64,000 nt of DNA. Origin: Mycolicibacterium litorale. Lineage in GTDB: Bacteria > Actinomycetota > Actinomycetes > Mycobacteriales > Mycobacteriaceae. The position numbers and the translations under genes are program-made. The notes under the pieces are model-generated. The model had not been told where the DNA came from and ran no database searches. It was given only the letters and a program-made list of their open reading frames with translations. The stretch is taken from positions 2,604,001 to 2,668,000 of the forward strand of contig NZ_AP023287.1 in assembly GCF_014218295.1 (NCBI RefSeq), written 5' to 3'. This document shows positions 8,436 to 19,582 of the stretch, piece after piece; positions within the stretch are counted from its first letter, which is position 1; each line of letters opens with the position of its first letter.

Positions 8436-8828
8436 ATGGCTGAGGTCGCAGACCGGGTGACCCGGGTCGCCGCGGATCTGATCGAGAGCGCGGCCGCCGA
8501 GGGCGCGCGGCAGAGCCGATCCGCCAAGCAGCAGCTTGACCACTGGGCACGCGTCGGGCGGGCGGTCTCGAGCCACCACACCGCCGCCCGTCGCCGCGTG
8601 GAGGCCGTGCTGGCCGGTGAGGCCGACCCGAGCAGTCTGAATCCCGAAGAGGGCGTCGTGTTCAACGCCGAGATCTCCGCGGCCGTCGAGGAACACCTCG
8701 CCCGCGCCGACTACGGAACCATGCTGGCGGCGAGCGGCGTCACCACCGTCGCCCTCGACGACGACGGACGGATCGTGCAGTACCGACCCGACGGCACGTC
8801 CGTCGTCCTCGACGACACGTCGTCCTGA
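8436..8828 (+). CDS. ParD-like antitoxin of a zeta-type toxin-antitoxin pair
   Basis: A 130-residue protein resembling the actinobacterial ParD-like antitoxin family that accompanies zeta-type toxins. The N-terminal ~60 residues are Ala/Arg-rich helix containing SRSAKQQLDHWARVGRAVS, which fits a ribbon-helix-helix-type DNA-binding segment. The acidic remainder may bind the toxin. ATG 8436 has AGGAGG 5 nt upstream. The toxin gene starts 15 nt after its stop. The double palindrome directly upstream suggests autoregulation. Family assignment good; mechanism inferred. Confidence 0.7.
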   Translation: MAEVADRVTRVAADLIESAAAEGARQSRSAKQQLDHWARVGRAVSSHHTAARRRVEAVLAGEADPSSLNPEEGVVFNAEISAAVEEHLARADYGTMLAASGVTTVALDDDGRIVQYRPDGTSVVLDDTSS

Positions 8829-8843
8829 TCCGGCACCGCGGGG

Positions 8844-9422
8844 ATGCACCGACTCGACCTCGTCGTCGGACCGAACGGCGCGGGTAAGTCGACCTTCGTC
8901 GCGTTCACGCTGGGTCCCCTCCTGCCGGGCAGTCCGTTCGTCAACGCCGACGACATCGCGCGGCAGCGCTGGCCCGCCGACGCCGAACGCCACTCGTACG
9001 AGGCCGCACGGATCGCCGCCGCCACCCGCACGGCACTGATCCGGGCGGGCCAGTCCTTCATCGCCGAGACGGTCTTCTCCCACCCCTCCAAACTCGACCT
9101 CGTCGCCGAGGCGCACACGCGCGACTACACCGTCGTCCTGCACGTGCTGCTGATCCCCGAAGACCTCGCGGTCGAACGCGTCAGGCACCGGGTGCTGGCC
9201 GGAGGCCACAACGTCGCGGAGGACAAGATCCGGCAGCGCCACCGTCGGTTGTGGGACCTCGTGGTCCCCGCCATCGCATCATGTGACAGCGCGACGGTGT
9301 ACGACAACAGCCACCGTAAGGGGCCGCGCATCGTCGCACAGTTCGCCGGCGGGAACCCGGTCGGCGCTCCGAACTGGCCGGACTGGGCTCCTCTCGCACT
9401 GCGGACGCGATGGCCGGCCTGA
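8844..9422 (+). CDS. zeta toxin family P-loop kinase
   Basis: A 192-residue zeta-toxin/AAA-like kinase. The Walker A loop GPNGAGKST is at 9-17, NADDIARQRWP near 36-46 matches the substrate-side motif of zeta toxins, and ETVFSH (about 74-79) supplies the conserved Glu region. Characterised zeta toxins phosphorylate UDP-N-acetylglucosamine and so block wall synthesis; whether this one does is inferred. It follows the ParD-like gene by 15 nt. A short hairpin at 9427-9444 ends the unit. Confidence 0.8.
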   Translation: MHRLDLVVGPNGAGKSTFVAFTLGPLLPGSPFVNADDIARQRWPADAERHSYEAARIAAATRTALIRAGQSFIAETVFSHPSKLDLVAEAHTRDYTVVLHVLLIPEDLAVERVRHRVLAGGHNVAEDKIRQRHRRLWDLVVPAIASCDSATVYDNSHRKGPRIVAQFAGGNPVGAPNWPDWAPLALRTRWPA

Positions 9423-9426
9423 AAGT

Positions 9427-9444
9427 CGAGTAGTGCGCTACTCG
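9427..9444 (+). terminator. hairpin after the toxin gene
   Basis: CGAGTAG and CTACTCG form a perfect 7-bp stem with a TGCG loop, 4 nt after the zeta toxin stop. There is no U-tract, as is common in mycobacteria. It may end the toxin-antitoxin transcript. Confidence 0.4.
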
Positions 9445-9505
9445 CGACCGGCCCGTCGCATCGTGTGACCCTCGTCCCGTCAGGCCAATCGGCGAAAGGG
9501 ACGCC

Positions 9506-10339
9506 ATGTCGCACCGATCCGCCGCACGTGAGGTGACCGCACCGCGTTCGCGGTTCTACCACGGGCCCTACGGCCGGTTGTTCGACGATCTCGAACCTTG
9601 GCGCCCGGTCGGCGCGACCGGCGCCCCGATCACCGACGGGCAGGCGCTCGAAGAGTGGTGTCTGAACGTGGCCAACACGCTGATGGTCGAGAAGTTGTTG
9701 CCCGACGCCACACCCGTGCCGCCCCGTGACATCGACGAGGATGCGACGCATCTAGTGAAGTTCCTGCTCGATCCGATCGACGGCACGGCAGTGCACGACC
9801 TTCCCCGGAACAGCAGAGGGCGGGCCCTGATCGGAGATCCGCGCAACGACGAGAACAGCATCGTCAGCCAATTGCACGTGTCTTTCTTGGCGGCACACAA
9901 CACGCTGGTGGACCGCGCGGCCGCGGAATCGCACGCCGAGCCGTTCGACGTCGCGCTGCGGAAGGACGTCGGCGCCGACGGCCGAACCGTGTGGACACGG
10001 GGCCTCGACGACGTCTACGCCTGGCGCGACCAGCCCTACATGCCTGTCGAATTTGCCGGGGCAGCTTACCGTTTCGGACACTCGATGGTGCGGTCGAAGT
10101 ACAAGACCAACATCCACCGCGGTGCACTCGACGAGCACTTCGTCCCGATCCTCGACAACACGACCGGTGCGCCCGGCGTTGATTTGCGCGGATTCCGGCC
10201 TCTGGGCATCGACAACGCGATCGAGTGGGACTGGTTCCTGCGCATGACGTCGTCGATCGGCGAGTTCCCGCAGAAGGCCCACAGGATCGACACCAAACTG
10301 ACCAACGCACTGCCGACCTCGGCCGGACAGTTCCCGTGA
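9506..10339 (+). CDS. shortened animal-type haem peroxidase-like protein
   Basis: A 277-residue protein matching pieces of bacterial animal-type haem peroxidases: DLPRN-x3-GRALIGDPRNDEN with the conserved catalytic Arg, SQLHVSFLAAHNTLVD, and YRFGHSMVR with the presumed proximal His. The family's usual block around the distal His (GQFIDHD-like) is missing, the region before YMPVEF is short, and the chain stops where relatives continue for over 100 residues. The frame is open and has a good AAAGGG ribosome site, so it may be expressed, but it is probably a decayed or non-catalytic form. Confidence 0.6.
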   Translation: MSHRSAAREVTAPRSRFYHGPYGRLFDDLEPWRPVGATGAPITDGQALEEWCLNVANTLMVEKLLPDATPVPPRDIDEDATHLVKFLLDPIDGTAVHDLPRNSRGRALIGDPRNDENSIVSQLHVSFLAAHNTLVDRAAAESHAEPFDVALRKDVGADGRTVWTRGLDDVYAWRDQPYMPVEFAGAAYRFGHSMVRSKYKTNIHRGALDEHFVPILDNTTGAPGVDLRGFRPLGIDNAIEWDWFLRMTSSIGEFPQKAHRIDTKLTNALPTSAGQFP

Positions 10340-10372
10340 ACCTCTCACGGACACGAGCCTGATTGAACGCCA

Positions 10373-10417
10373 CGGCTCCGCGAATCGCCTCCGGGGGCTA
10401 AGCGATTCGCGGAGCCG
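10373..10417. terminator. strong bidirectional terminator hairpin
   Basis: A perfect 16-bp inverted repeat (10373-10388 with 10402-10417, arm CGGCTCCGCGAATCGC) with a 13-nt loop lies between two convergent genes, the peroxidase-like gene and the decarboxylase. Its position and stability fit a shared terminator. Confidence 0.75.
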
Positions 10418-10430
10418 TTGGCCTCTGCGC

Positions 10431-11630
10431 TCAGGCCTCCCAGGCGTCGCCGCTGTCGGACACCACGATCGGCGTCTGCGCGATGCCGTTGAAGCGCGAG
10501 GAGGTCACGGTGGTGTAGGCGCCCATCAGCGGGCTGACGAGGACGTCGCCGACCGTCAGCGGCGGCATCGGATAGTCGTGCGCCACGACGTCGATGCTGT
10601 CGCATGTCGGTCCGGCCAGCGTGACCGGTTCCATCGCACCCCATGCCGCCGACGGGCTTCCGCTCAACTCACGCATCGCCAGGATCGGCGGATGAACGTC
10701 TTCGGTGAGGATGTTGGAGTAACTGCCGTAGAGGCCGTCGTCGAGGTAGTGCCACACCTTGCCGCCTCGGGTTGCCGTGCCGACCACACTGGTGAACAGG
10801 GTCATGGCCTCGGCGGCCAGGAACCGGCCCGGTTCGGCGAGGAGCCGGAACTGCCCGCGCCGCTCCCCCAGGACCTCGTCGACCGCCGTGGCGATCCGAT
10901 CGATGCCGGGCATACTGTCCCGGTAGGACACCGGGAATCCGCCCCCGATGTCGATGGTGTGCGCGCGGACCCCTAGCGTGCGGTGGATGTGATCGCACAG
11001 CTCCAGCGTGGACCGCAGCGCCGTGCGGTAAGGCTGCACCGTCGACCCCTGGCTGCCGACGTGGAAGCTGAACCCGCCGAACGCGACCCCGGTGTCGAGA
11101 ACGTGTTTGACGACGAGTTCCGCGTCGCGCACTTCCACCCCGAACTTCGTCGACAGGTCCGATTTGGCCGTGGGATTCGGGAAGGCCAGCCGGACCAGCA
11201 CCTCGAGGTCGCGGTCACGTCCGTAGAACTTCTGCGCCTCCACCGGATTGTCCACCACGAACGTCCGGATCCCGGCCCGGTAGGCGTGGTCGATGTCGGC
11301 CGGCTTCTTGACCGGATGGGTGTGGATGCACCGGTGCATCGGGAACCCCAGGGCCCGTACGCGATCGATCTCGGCGTTCGTGGCGACGTCGAATCCGCCA
11401 CCGCACGACGCGATCGCTGTCAGCGCGGCGGGATGCGGGAGGGCCTTGACGGCATAGTGCAGCCCGAAGCCCCTCAGTTCGGCGCTGAGCCGCCGGTAGG
11501 CCGAGGCCACCGCGGCCGGGTCGAGAACCAGGACGGGTGTCCCGTGCGCGGCCACCAGGTCCGCCCACGAATGCCGCACGGCCCGCGCGCGCAGCGTTTC
11601 ACGCAGCTGATGTCGCCGGATCGGATCCAT
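10431..11630 (-). CDS. fold-type III PLP decarboxylase, ornithine decarboxylase-like
   Basis: A 399-residue alanine-racemase-fold decarboxylase. The PLP lysine sits in HYAVKALPHP (near residue 60). FHVGSQGS, IDIGGGFPVSY and LAEPGR are the cofactor-phosphate blocks, and AGPTCDSIDVV carries the catalytic Cys of the ornithine/lysine decarboxylase group. STKFGVE also fits that group better than diaminopimelate decarboxylases. Expected product is a diamine such as putrescine, but substrate is not certain. ATG 11630 has AGAAGGA upstream and overlaps the 3' end of the membrane-protein gene by 32 nt, so the two are an operon. Confidence 0.8.
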   Translation of the reverse strand: MDPIRRHQLRETLRARAVRHSWADLVAAHGTPVLVLDPAAVASAYRRLSAELRGFGLHYAVKALPHPAALTAIASCGGGFDVATNAEIDRVRALGFPMHRCIHTHPVKKPADIDHAYRAGIRTFVVDNPVEAQKFYGRDRDLEVLVRLAFPNPTAKSDLSTKFGVEVRDAELVVKHVLDTGVAFGGFSFHVGSQGSTVQPYRTALRSTLELCDHIHRTLGVRAHTIDIGGGFPVSYRDSMPGIDRIATAVDEVLGERRGQFRLLAEPGRFLAAEAMTLFTSVVGTATRGGKVWHYLDDGLYGSYSNILTEDVHPPILAMRELSGSPSAAWGAMEPVTLAGPTCDSIDVVAHDYPMPPLTVGDVLVSPLMGAYTTVTSSRFNGIAQTPIVVSDSGDAWEA

Positions 11631-12120
11631 GGTGATGTTCCTTCTGGGTGTGGTGCCGGCCCGCCAACAGCGCGCCGAAGCGCTCGTAACTGCACACGGC
11701 CAAGGCGTAGAACACGATGTCGGAGAAGACTTTCGCGGCGATCCATCCGGCCGCGAGGCCGCCGAGCAGCTGGGGTCCGGCGTAGAACGCGAGCGGCCGC
11801 ACCAGACCGCTGTCCACGGCCTCGGCGGGGCCGAATTCGACGACGGCGACGCTGCGGACGGCCAGCGCATTGGCGATGAGCACCCGCATCGGCCAGTTGC
11901 CCTGCCGGCCACGGTAGGACCAGCGCAGCGCCGCGACATACGCGGTCGCGTAGTAGCCGACCGAGGAGCCGATCGTGCCGGCCAACGCGGCCATCGCGAG
12001 AGATCCGGTCAATCCGTATGCCGCTGCAGCACAGAGGAATTCGGAGGCTGTTCCGGCGATCTCACACGGCAGGTAGCGGCGCGTCCACTCGGTGAGCTTG
12101 CGGCGGCGAACGTCGGACAT
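11599..12120 (-). CDS. membrane protein co-transcribed with the decarboxylase
   Basis: A 173-residue protein with about four hydrophobic segments (FLCAAAAYGLTGSLAMAAL, GYYATAYVAAL, LAFYAGPQLLGGLAAGWIA, VFSDIVFYALAVCSY) and a His-rich cytoplasmic-looking tail. I do not recognise a characterised family. Its 3' end overlaps the decarboxylase start by 32 nt, which suggests translational coupling and a shared role, for example in handling the amine product; that is inference. ATG 12120 (MSDVRRRK) is the likely start, and the open frame upstream to 12264 crosses the AT-rich promoter region. Confidence 0.6.
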   Translation of the reverse strand: MSDVRRRKLTEWTRRYLPCEIAGTASEFLCAAAAYGLTGSLAMAALAGTIGSSVGYYATAYVAALRWSYRGRQGNWPMRVLIANALAVRSVAVVEFGPAEAVDSGLVRPLAFYAGPQLLGGLAAGWIAAKVFSDIVFYALAVCSYERFGALLAGRHHTQKEHHHGSDPATSAA

Positions 12121-12272
12121 GCCGGGAACTCTGGTCACCGACGCCGGGCGGGTCACGAGTAGCGCCCTACGCGATTCGAGAATCTTGCGAATGGAAATGT
12201 TATTCCGAAAGGTCGGTGAACGCCATTTTCTGCGCTGCGTTAAATGGATAACTTTCTTATTCAATAACGCGA
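12121..12272. promoter_or_regulatory. AT-rich divergent promoter region
   Basis: This spacer between the decarboxylase operon (minus) and the LuxR regulator (plus) is distinctly AT-richer than its surroundings, with TGTTATTCC near 12199 and a run with TTCTTATTCAATAAC near 12255-12269. It must hold two back-to-back promoters. I could not assign -35/-10 pairs with confidence. Confidence 0.5.
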
Positions 12273-14906
12273 ATGCGCACAGGGCTCAAGTGGGTATTGT
12301 GTGTTTTCGTGGCGTCGCAGCCGTGGCCCGTACTCTCCCGGGACAACGAGTTCACATTGATCAAATCCGCGCTGATGTCCGATAGCAGCGGATGTGGCAT
12401 CGTGCTGTTCGGCGACGCGGGGGTGGGCAAGACGACGTTGGCCCGGTCGGTGACCAAATCCCTACCCGACCGAGTCCAGTGGATCGCGGCGACCGAGTCG
12501 GCGCGCAGCATTCCGCTCGGGGTTTTCGCCCACCTCGTGGGTTCGGCCACCGCCCGAGACATGATGGCTTTCCTGGCAGCCGCCCGGCAGACGATTCTGT
12601 CCGAGGAACACTCGATCATCGGCGTCGACGACGCTCACCTGCTCGATCAACTCTCGGCGACCCTGTTGCACCAACTGGCGCTCGACGGATCGGTGCGCAT
12701 CGTCGCCACCATCCGCGACGGGGAGCCGGTCCCCGACGCCATCACCTCGCTGTGGAAAGACGGCTATCTGCAACGCCTGCACCTCAAACCGTTCACCAAA
12801 CAGCAGTGCTCGCGGTTGATCGAGCAGGCACTGGGCGGGCGGGTGGAAGGACTGTCCGCCGACCTGATCTGGGAGGCCTCGGGCGGTAACGCCATGTTCG
12901 TGCGGCACCTGGTCGAGGGCGCGATCGAAGCCGGCACGCTGCGTCAGGTGCGCGGCGTGTGGCAACTCCGCGGACGTGCCTCTGTCACTTCGGAACTCGC
13001 ATCACTTCTCGATGTGCGGGTCGAACAGCTGCCGCCCGACATCCTGCACGCACTGCACCTACTGACCTTCGGTGAGCCGCTCGAGCTGGACGCGTTCACC
13101 GCGCTGGCCGGCGCGGAGGCCGTCGAGCAGGCCGAGGTCCGCGGTCTGGTCCGCATCACCGAGGAAGCCGACCGGCTCGACGTCCAGTTCACCCACCCGT
13201 TGTTCGGCGAGGTGATCCGCCGCCGCCTCGGGGTGGCCGCGGCCCGACGGGTGCGCGGCGAGTTGGTGCGGACGCTGCGGGACCGCCCGGTGGTCAATCC
13301 TGGGCAGCGCATCCGGCTCGCCGAACTGACCTTGGACAGCGACGAGCAGCCGAGTCCCGACCTGCTCGTGGCGGCTGCGCGCGATGCGATCGCCCTGGGC
13401 AACATCACGCTCGGCGAGCGACTCGCCCGCGCCGCCGTCAACCGTGGTGGCGGATTCCCCGCCAGCGAGCTGCTGGCCCGCGCCCTGCTGTGGAAAGGGG
13501 AAGCGGCGGAATCGGATCAGATCCTCACCGCGTTCGATCCCGAGCAGCTCAACGAACTCGAGCTGACACTGTGGGGGGCGGCCCGCATCGCCAACCTGCA
13601 GTGGTCGATGGGTGACGCCGACACCGCCGACCAGGTGTTGAAGCTGCTGCGGTCCCGCGTCAGCCATCCGTCGCTGACCCTCTTCCTCGACGGACTCTGC
13701 GCGGCGTCGCTGGCCTTCAAGAACCAACTGCCCGATGCCATCCGGTTGTCGCGCCGGGTCCTCGCCGAGCCGGACGCCCCTGCCTCGGCGGTGGAGTGGG
13801 CGATCATCGGGGGCGCCCTCGCCCTGGCGCAGGCCGGTGAACTCCCCGACGTCGCGGCCGTCGCCGAACGCGGTCTCACCGTCGAGGCGAAGGTCGACGG
13901 ATTGCTGCGCTACCTGAGCGCCTTCGGGGAGATCAGGGCGCTGGTCCTCGCCGGCGACTTCGCCGCCGCCGAACGCCGTTGTGGCGACATCCTGCGCATC
14001 TCCTCCCCCGGTCAGTACCTGGCGTGGGGTATGGCCAATGTCCTGGCCGGCACGGTCGAGGTGGCCCGCGGCCGCTTCGGCCAGGCTGTTGCGCCCATGG
14101 AACAGACGGTCGCGGCGCTCACCTCCGAGAGTGCGGCCACCTGGAGCTTCCCGGCGCGCCTCCTACTCGCCCAGTGTTACTGCGTGCTCGGAAAGGTCGA
14201 CGGCGCCCGGCGCATCGTCGCGGAGTTACGCACCCGCGTGGGACGCCACGTGGCGGTCTTCGAACCCCAGCTGCGCCTCACCGAAGGCTGGCTCGCGGCC
14301 GCGGACGGCACCGTGAGCCTCGCCGTCGACAAGGCGCTCGACGCGGCGCGGCTCGCCGCGGAGTCCGGACAGCACGGCTTCGAGATGCTCGCACTACACG
14401 ACGCGGTCCGCTTCGGTGACCGCGACTGCGCACCCCGGCTGCTCGAGCTCGCCAGCACGATCGGGGGATCCCTCGCGCAGGCGTACCGCGACCACGCCGT
14501 CGCCGTCGTCGGGGCGGACGCCGACGCCGTGCGGGCGGCCGCCGAGGGGTTCGAGCGGCTCGGTGCCCTGCTCTCGGCGGCGGACGCCTTCGCCGACGCC
14601 TCGTCGCTGTACCGGGCCGACGACAACAAGCGGCAGGCCCTCGACGCGGCGGCGCAGGCGGACCGACTGGCCGGGCTGTGCGGTGGGATCCGCACACCCG
14701 CGCTGAAGATCGCGGCCAACCCGCTGCCGATCAGCGCCAGGGAGCGTGAGATCGCCGAGCTGATCGCGGCGGGTGCGAGCAACAAGCAGATCGCCGAACG
14801 TCTGGTGCTCTCGGTGCGCACCGTAGAGGGGCACATCTACCGGGCATGTGCCAAACTCGGCGTCGGCGATCGAGAGGCCTTGGGCCACATCGTCACCCGC
14901 CGCTGA
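12273..14906 (+). CDS. large ATP-binding LuxR-family regulator (LAL type)
   Basis: An 877-residue regulator. The N-terminal ATPase has Walker A GDAGVGKTT (47-55) and a Walker B-like IIGVDDAHLL. A long helical middle region of TPR-like repeats follows. The last ~60 residues are a LuxR/GerE helix-turn-helix (SAREREIAELIAAGASNKQIAERL and VRTVEGHIYRACAKLGV). Such STAND-type regulators sense an inducer and activate target operons. It is divergent from the decarboxylase operon and upstream of a sugar transporter, which are candidate targets. GTG 12309 is a plausible later start because homology begins just after it. Confidence 0.85.
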   Translation: MRTGLKWVLCVFVASQPWPVLSRDNEFTLIKSALMSDSSGCGIVLFGDAGVGKTTLARSVTKSLPDRVQWIAATESARSIPLGVFAHLVGSATARDMMAFLAAARQTILSEEHSIIGVDDAHLLDQLSATLLHQLALDGSVRIVATIRDGEPVPDAITSLWKDGYLQRLHLKPFTKQQCSRLIEQALGGRVEGLSADLIWEASGGNAMFVRHLVEGAIEAGTLRQVRGVWQLRGRASVTSELASLLDVRVEQLPPDILHALHLLTFGEPLELDAFTALAGAEAVEQAEVRGLVRITEEADRLDVQFTHPLFGEVIRRRLGVAAARRVRGELVRTLRDRPVVNPGQRIRLAELTLDSDEQPSPDLLVAAARDAIALGNITLGERLARAAVNRGGGFPASELLARALLWKGEAAESDQILTAFDPEQLNELELTLWGAARIANLQWSMGDADTADQVLKLLRSRVSHPSLTLFLDGLCAASLAFKNQLPDAIRLSRRVLAEPDAPASAVEWAIIGGALALAQAGELPDVAAVAERGLTVEAKVDGLLRYLSAFGEIRALVLAGDFAAAERRCGDILRISSPGQYLAWGMANVLAGTVEVARGRFGQAVAPMEQTVAALTSESAATWSFPARLLLAQCYCVLGKVDGARRIVAELRTRVGRHVAVFEPQLRLTEGWLAAADGTVSLAVDKALDAARLAAESGQHGFEMLALHDAVRFGDRDCAPRLLELASTIGGSLAQAYRDHAVAVVGADADAVRAAAEGFERLGALLSAADAFADASSLYRADDNKRQALDAAAQADRLAGLCGGIRTPALKIAANPLPISAREREIAELIAAGASNKQIAERLVLSVRTVEGHIYRACAKLGVGDREALGHIVTRR

Positions 14907-15077
14907 CCACGTCGGTCGCGCCGTGCGTCGGGCGCTCCCGAAAACCGCCAGCCGGCACAACCTTTCGCGGCGAGCGAGCGCGCGGGCGCGCAACCTGTTC
15001 CGGCCGCGGGGATTGCCATGGGCTCTCGGTGGGTAACCGCGCGTGATTGCCACGACATGCCCACTGAAAGGGACGCG

Positions 15078-16502
15078 ATGAGATCTTCGGAAGAGGTCAC
15101 GGCGGGAAGCGTCGGCAACCCGGACCGGGAACCGGGTCAGCTCACCGGGGCGGTCGTGATCGTGGCGCTGGTCTCGGCGATCTCGGGAATGCTCTACGGC
15201 TACGACACAGGCATCATCTCCGGGGCGCTGCTGCAGATCACCGAGGACTTCAGCATCGCCGAGGGCTGGAAGCAGGTGATCGCCGCCAGCATCCTCCTCG
15301 GCGCCGTCATCGGCGCGTTGACGTGCAGCTACCTCTCGGACCGGCGCGGCCGCAAGGGCACACTCGTGCTGCTCGCGGTCGTCTTCGCCGTCGGTGCGCT
15401 GTGGTGCGCGGCCGCCCCGAACCCGGTCCTGTTGTCGCTGGGCCGGCTGGTGCTCGGCTTCGCCGTCGGCGGCGCCACCCAGACCGCACCCATGTATGTC
15501 GCTGAGCTGGCGCCTCCGAAGTACCGCGGCCGCCTCGTCCTGTGCTTCCAGATCGCGATCGGTGTCGGCATCGTGATCGCCACCATCGTCGGGGCCTCGG
15601 AGTCGATCGGATGGCGTTGGTCGATCGGGGCGGCCGCCGTCCCCGCGGTGATCATGCTCGCGTTGCTGCTGCGGTTACCGGAGAGCCCACGCTGGCTGGT
15701 CAAGACCGGCCGGAACGACCGGGCCCGCGATGTGCTGGAGCGGGTGCGGCCCTCGGGCTACGACGTGGGCGCGGAGCTCGACGAGACCGCCGAACTCGCG
15801 CGTGTCGAGCGGACCGCGAGTACCCGCGGCTGGTCCGGTCTCCGCGCCGCATGGGTGCGTCCGGCCCTGATCCTCGGATGCGGAATCGCGATCTTCACCC
15901 AGCTCAGCGGTATCGAAATGATCATCTACTACTCGCCGACGATCCTGACCGACAACGGATTCGACACCTCGGTGGCGTTGCAGGTGTCGGTGGCGCTCGG
16001 GGTCACCTACCTGCTGGCACAGCTGGTGGGTCTGACCATCATCGACAGAGTGGGACGCCGCCGGCTCACGCTGATCATGATTCCGGGCGCCGCGCTCAGC
16101 CTCTTCGTACTCGGCCTGCTGTTCGTCACCGGCAACAGCGGTCGCGACTCGATGCCGTTCATCATCGCCTGTCTGATCGTGTTCATGCTGTTCAACGCGG
16201 GCGGCCTGCAGCTGATGGGGTGGCTGACGGGCTCGGAGACCTATCCGCTGGCCGTCCGACCCGCAGGCACCGCGGTGCAGTCCGCGGCGCTGTGGGGCAC
16301 GAACCTTCTCATCACCCTCACGCTGCTGTCGCTCATCACCGCGATCGGGGTGGGGCCGTCGATGTGGCTCTACGCGCTGTTCAACGTCGCCGCGTGGCTC
16401 TTCGTGTTCTTCCGCATGCCCGACCTCACCGGCAGAAGCCTCGAGGAGATCGAGAGCAAACTGGCCGACGGGAAGTTCCGCCCGGCCGACTTCACACGCT
16501 GA
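15078..16502 (+). CDS. MFS sugar porter (sugar:H+ symporter family)
   Basis: A 474-residue, 12-helix transporter of the sugar porter family. Signatures are GMLYGYDTGIISGAL in helix 1, the DRRGRKG loop after helix 2, PMYVAELAP, the PESPRWLVKTGR motif before the central loop, QLSGIEMIIYYSPTI in helix 7, and DRVGRRRL. It likely imports a monosaccharide or polyol by proton symport. ATG 15078 is chosen for its GAAAGGG ribosome site; earlier ATGs at 15018 and 15057 lack one. It lies 171 nt downstream of the LuxR regulator in the same direction. Confidence 0.88.
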   Translation: MRSSEEVTAGSVGNPDREPGQLTGAVVIVALVSAISGMLYGYDTGIISGALLQITEDFSIAEGWKQVIAASILLGAVIGALTCSYLSDRRGRKGTLVLLAVVFAVGALWCAAAPNPVLLSLGRLVLGFAVGGATQTAPMYVAELAPPKYRGRLVLCFQIAIGVGIVIATIVGASESIGWRWSIGAAAVPAVIMLALLLRLPESPRWLVKTGRNDRARDVLERVRPSGYDVGAELDETAELARVERTASTRGWSGLRAAWVRPALILGCGIAIFTQLSGIEMIIYYSPTILTDNGFDTSVALQVSVALGVTYLLAQLVGLTIIDRVGRRRLTLIMIPGAALSLFVLGLLFVTGNSGRDSMPFIIACLIVFMLFNAGGLQLMGWLTGSETYPLAVRPAGTAVQSAALWGTNLLITLTLLSLITAIGVGPSMWLYALFNVAAWLFVFFRMPDLTGRSLEEIESKLADGKFRPADFTR

Positions 16503-16588
16503 CGTGGTTCATCGCTCGGGTATTCGGTCAACGGTGAAGAGTCCGTAGCGATTACGGGCTGACACCAACGATTGGAGTGAGTCACGCC

Positions 16589-16776
16589 ATGAGGTTGAGC
16601 ACGATCATCGCCAGCACCGCGGTCGCCGGTGGCATCGCCGCCGGCATGGGGCTCGCGGCCGCCACGGTCAGCCGGCGCCGTCGCCGGCATGGGCGAACGG
16701 TAATCCTCAGGTGTGGGACCAGGGCTGGCAGCGCTGGGGCGTGTGGCTGAACGGAGTCTTCGTCCCGACGTTCTGA
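16589..16776 (+). pseudogene. small exported protein disrupted by a frameshift
   Basis: ATG 16589 opens a clean signal peptide (MRLSTIIASTAVAGG, then a hydrophobic run to about residue 27) with GGAGTGAG upstream. In this frame the following sequence becomes Arg-rich nonsense and stops at 16750. From 16669 another frame reads a proline-rich joint and a Trp-rich mature end (NPQVWDQGWQRWGVWLNG), ending at TGA 16776 just before a strong terminator. The two halves fit one small mycobacterial exported protein split by loss of one base, or two gained, near 16665-16672. It could be a real mutation or a sequencing error. Confidence 0.6.
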
Positions 16777-16789
16777 CCCCGCAGGCAGT

Positions 16790-16830
16790 CACTCGGCCAC
16801 CGCAGGAGGCGATCCTGCGGTGGCCGAGTG
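16790..16830 (+). terminator. strong terminator hairpin
   Basis: A perfect 18-bp inverted repeat (16790-16807 with 16813-16830, arm CACTCGGCCACCGCAGGA) with a 5-nt loop lies 13 nt after the end of the small exported-protein gene. It separates that gene from the monooxygenase promoter. Confidence 0.75.
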
Positions 16831-16870
16831 CATTCGCCATGGGCGGTGATCTGCCAATCCTCCGACATGA

Positions 16871-18475
<1,605 letters not shown>

Positions 18476-18489
18476 GACGCCCGCGTCAC

Positions 18490-18495
18490 TACGAT
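18490..18495 (+). promoter_or_regulatory. probable -10 element (TACGAT), leaderless start of the aldo/keto reductase
   Basis: TACGAT ends 7 nt before ATG 18503, the spacing of a leaderless transcript. It gives the reductase its own promoter 14 nt after the monooxygenase stop. Confidence 0.5.
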
Positions 18496-18502
18496 TGACC
18501 CC

Positions 18503-19573
<1,071 letters not shown>

Positions 19574-19582
19574 CAGGCCGAC

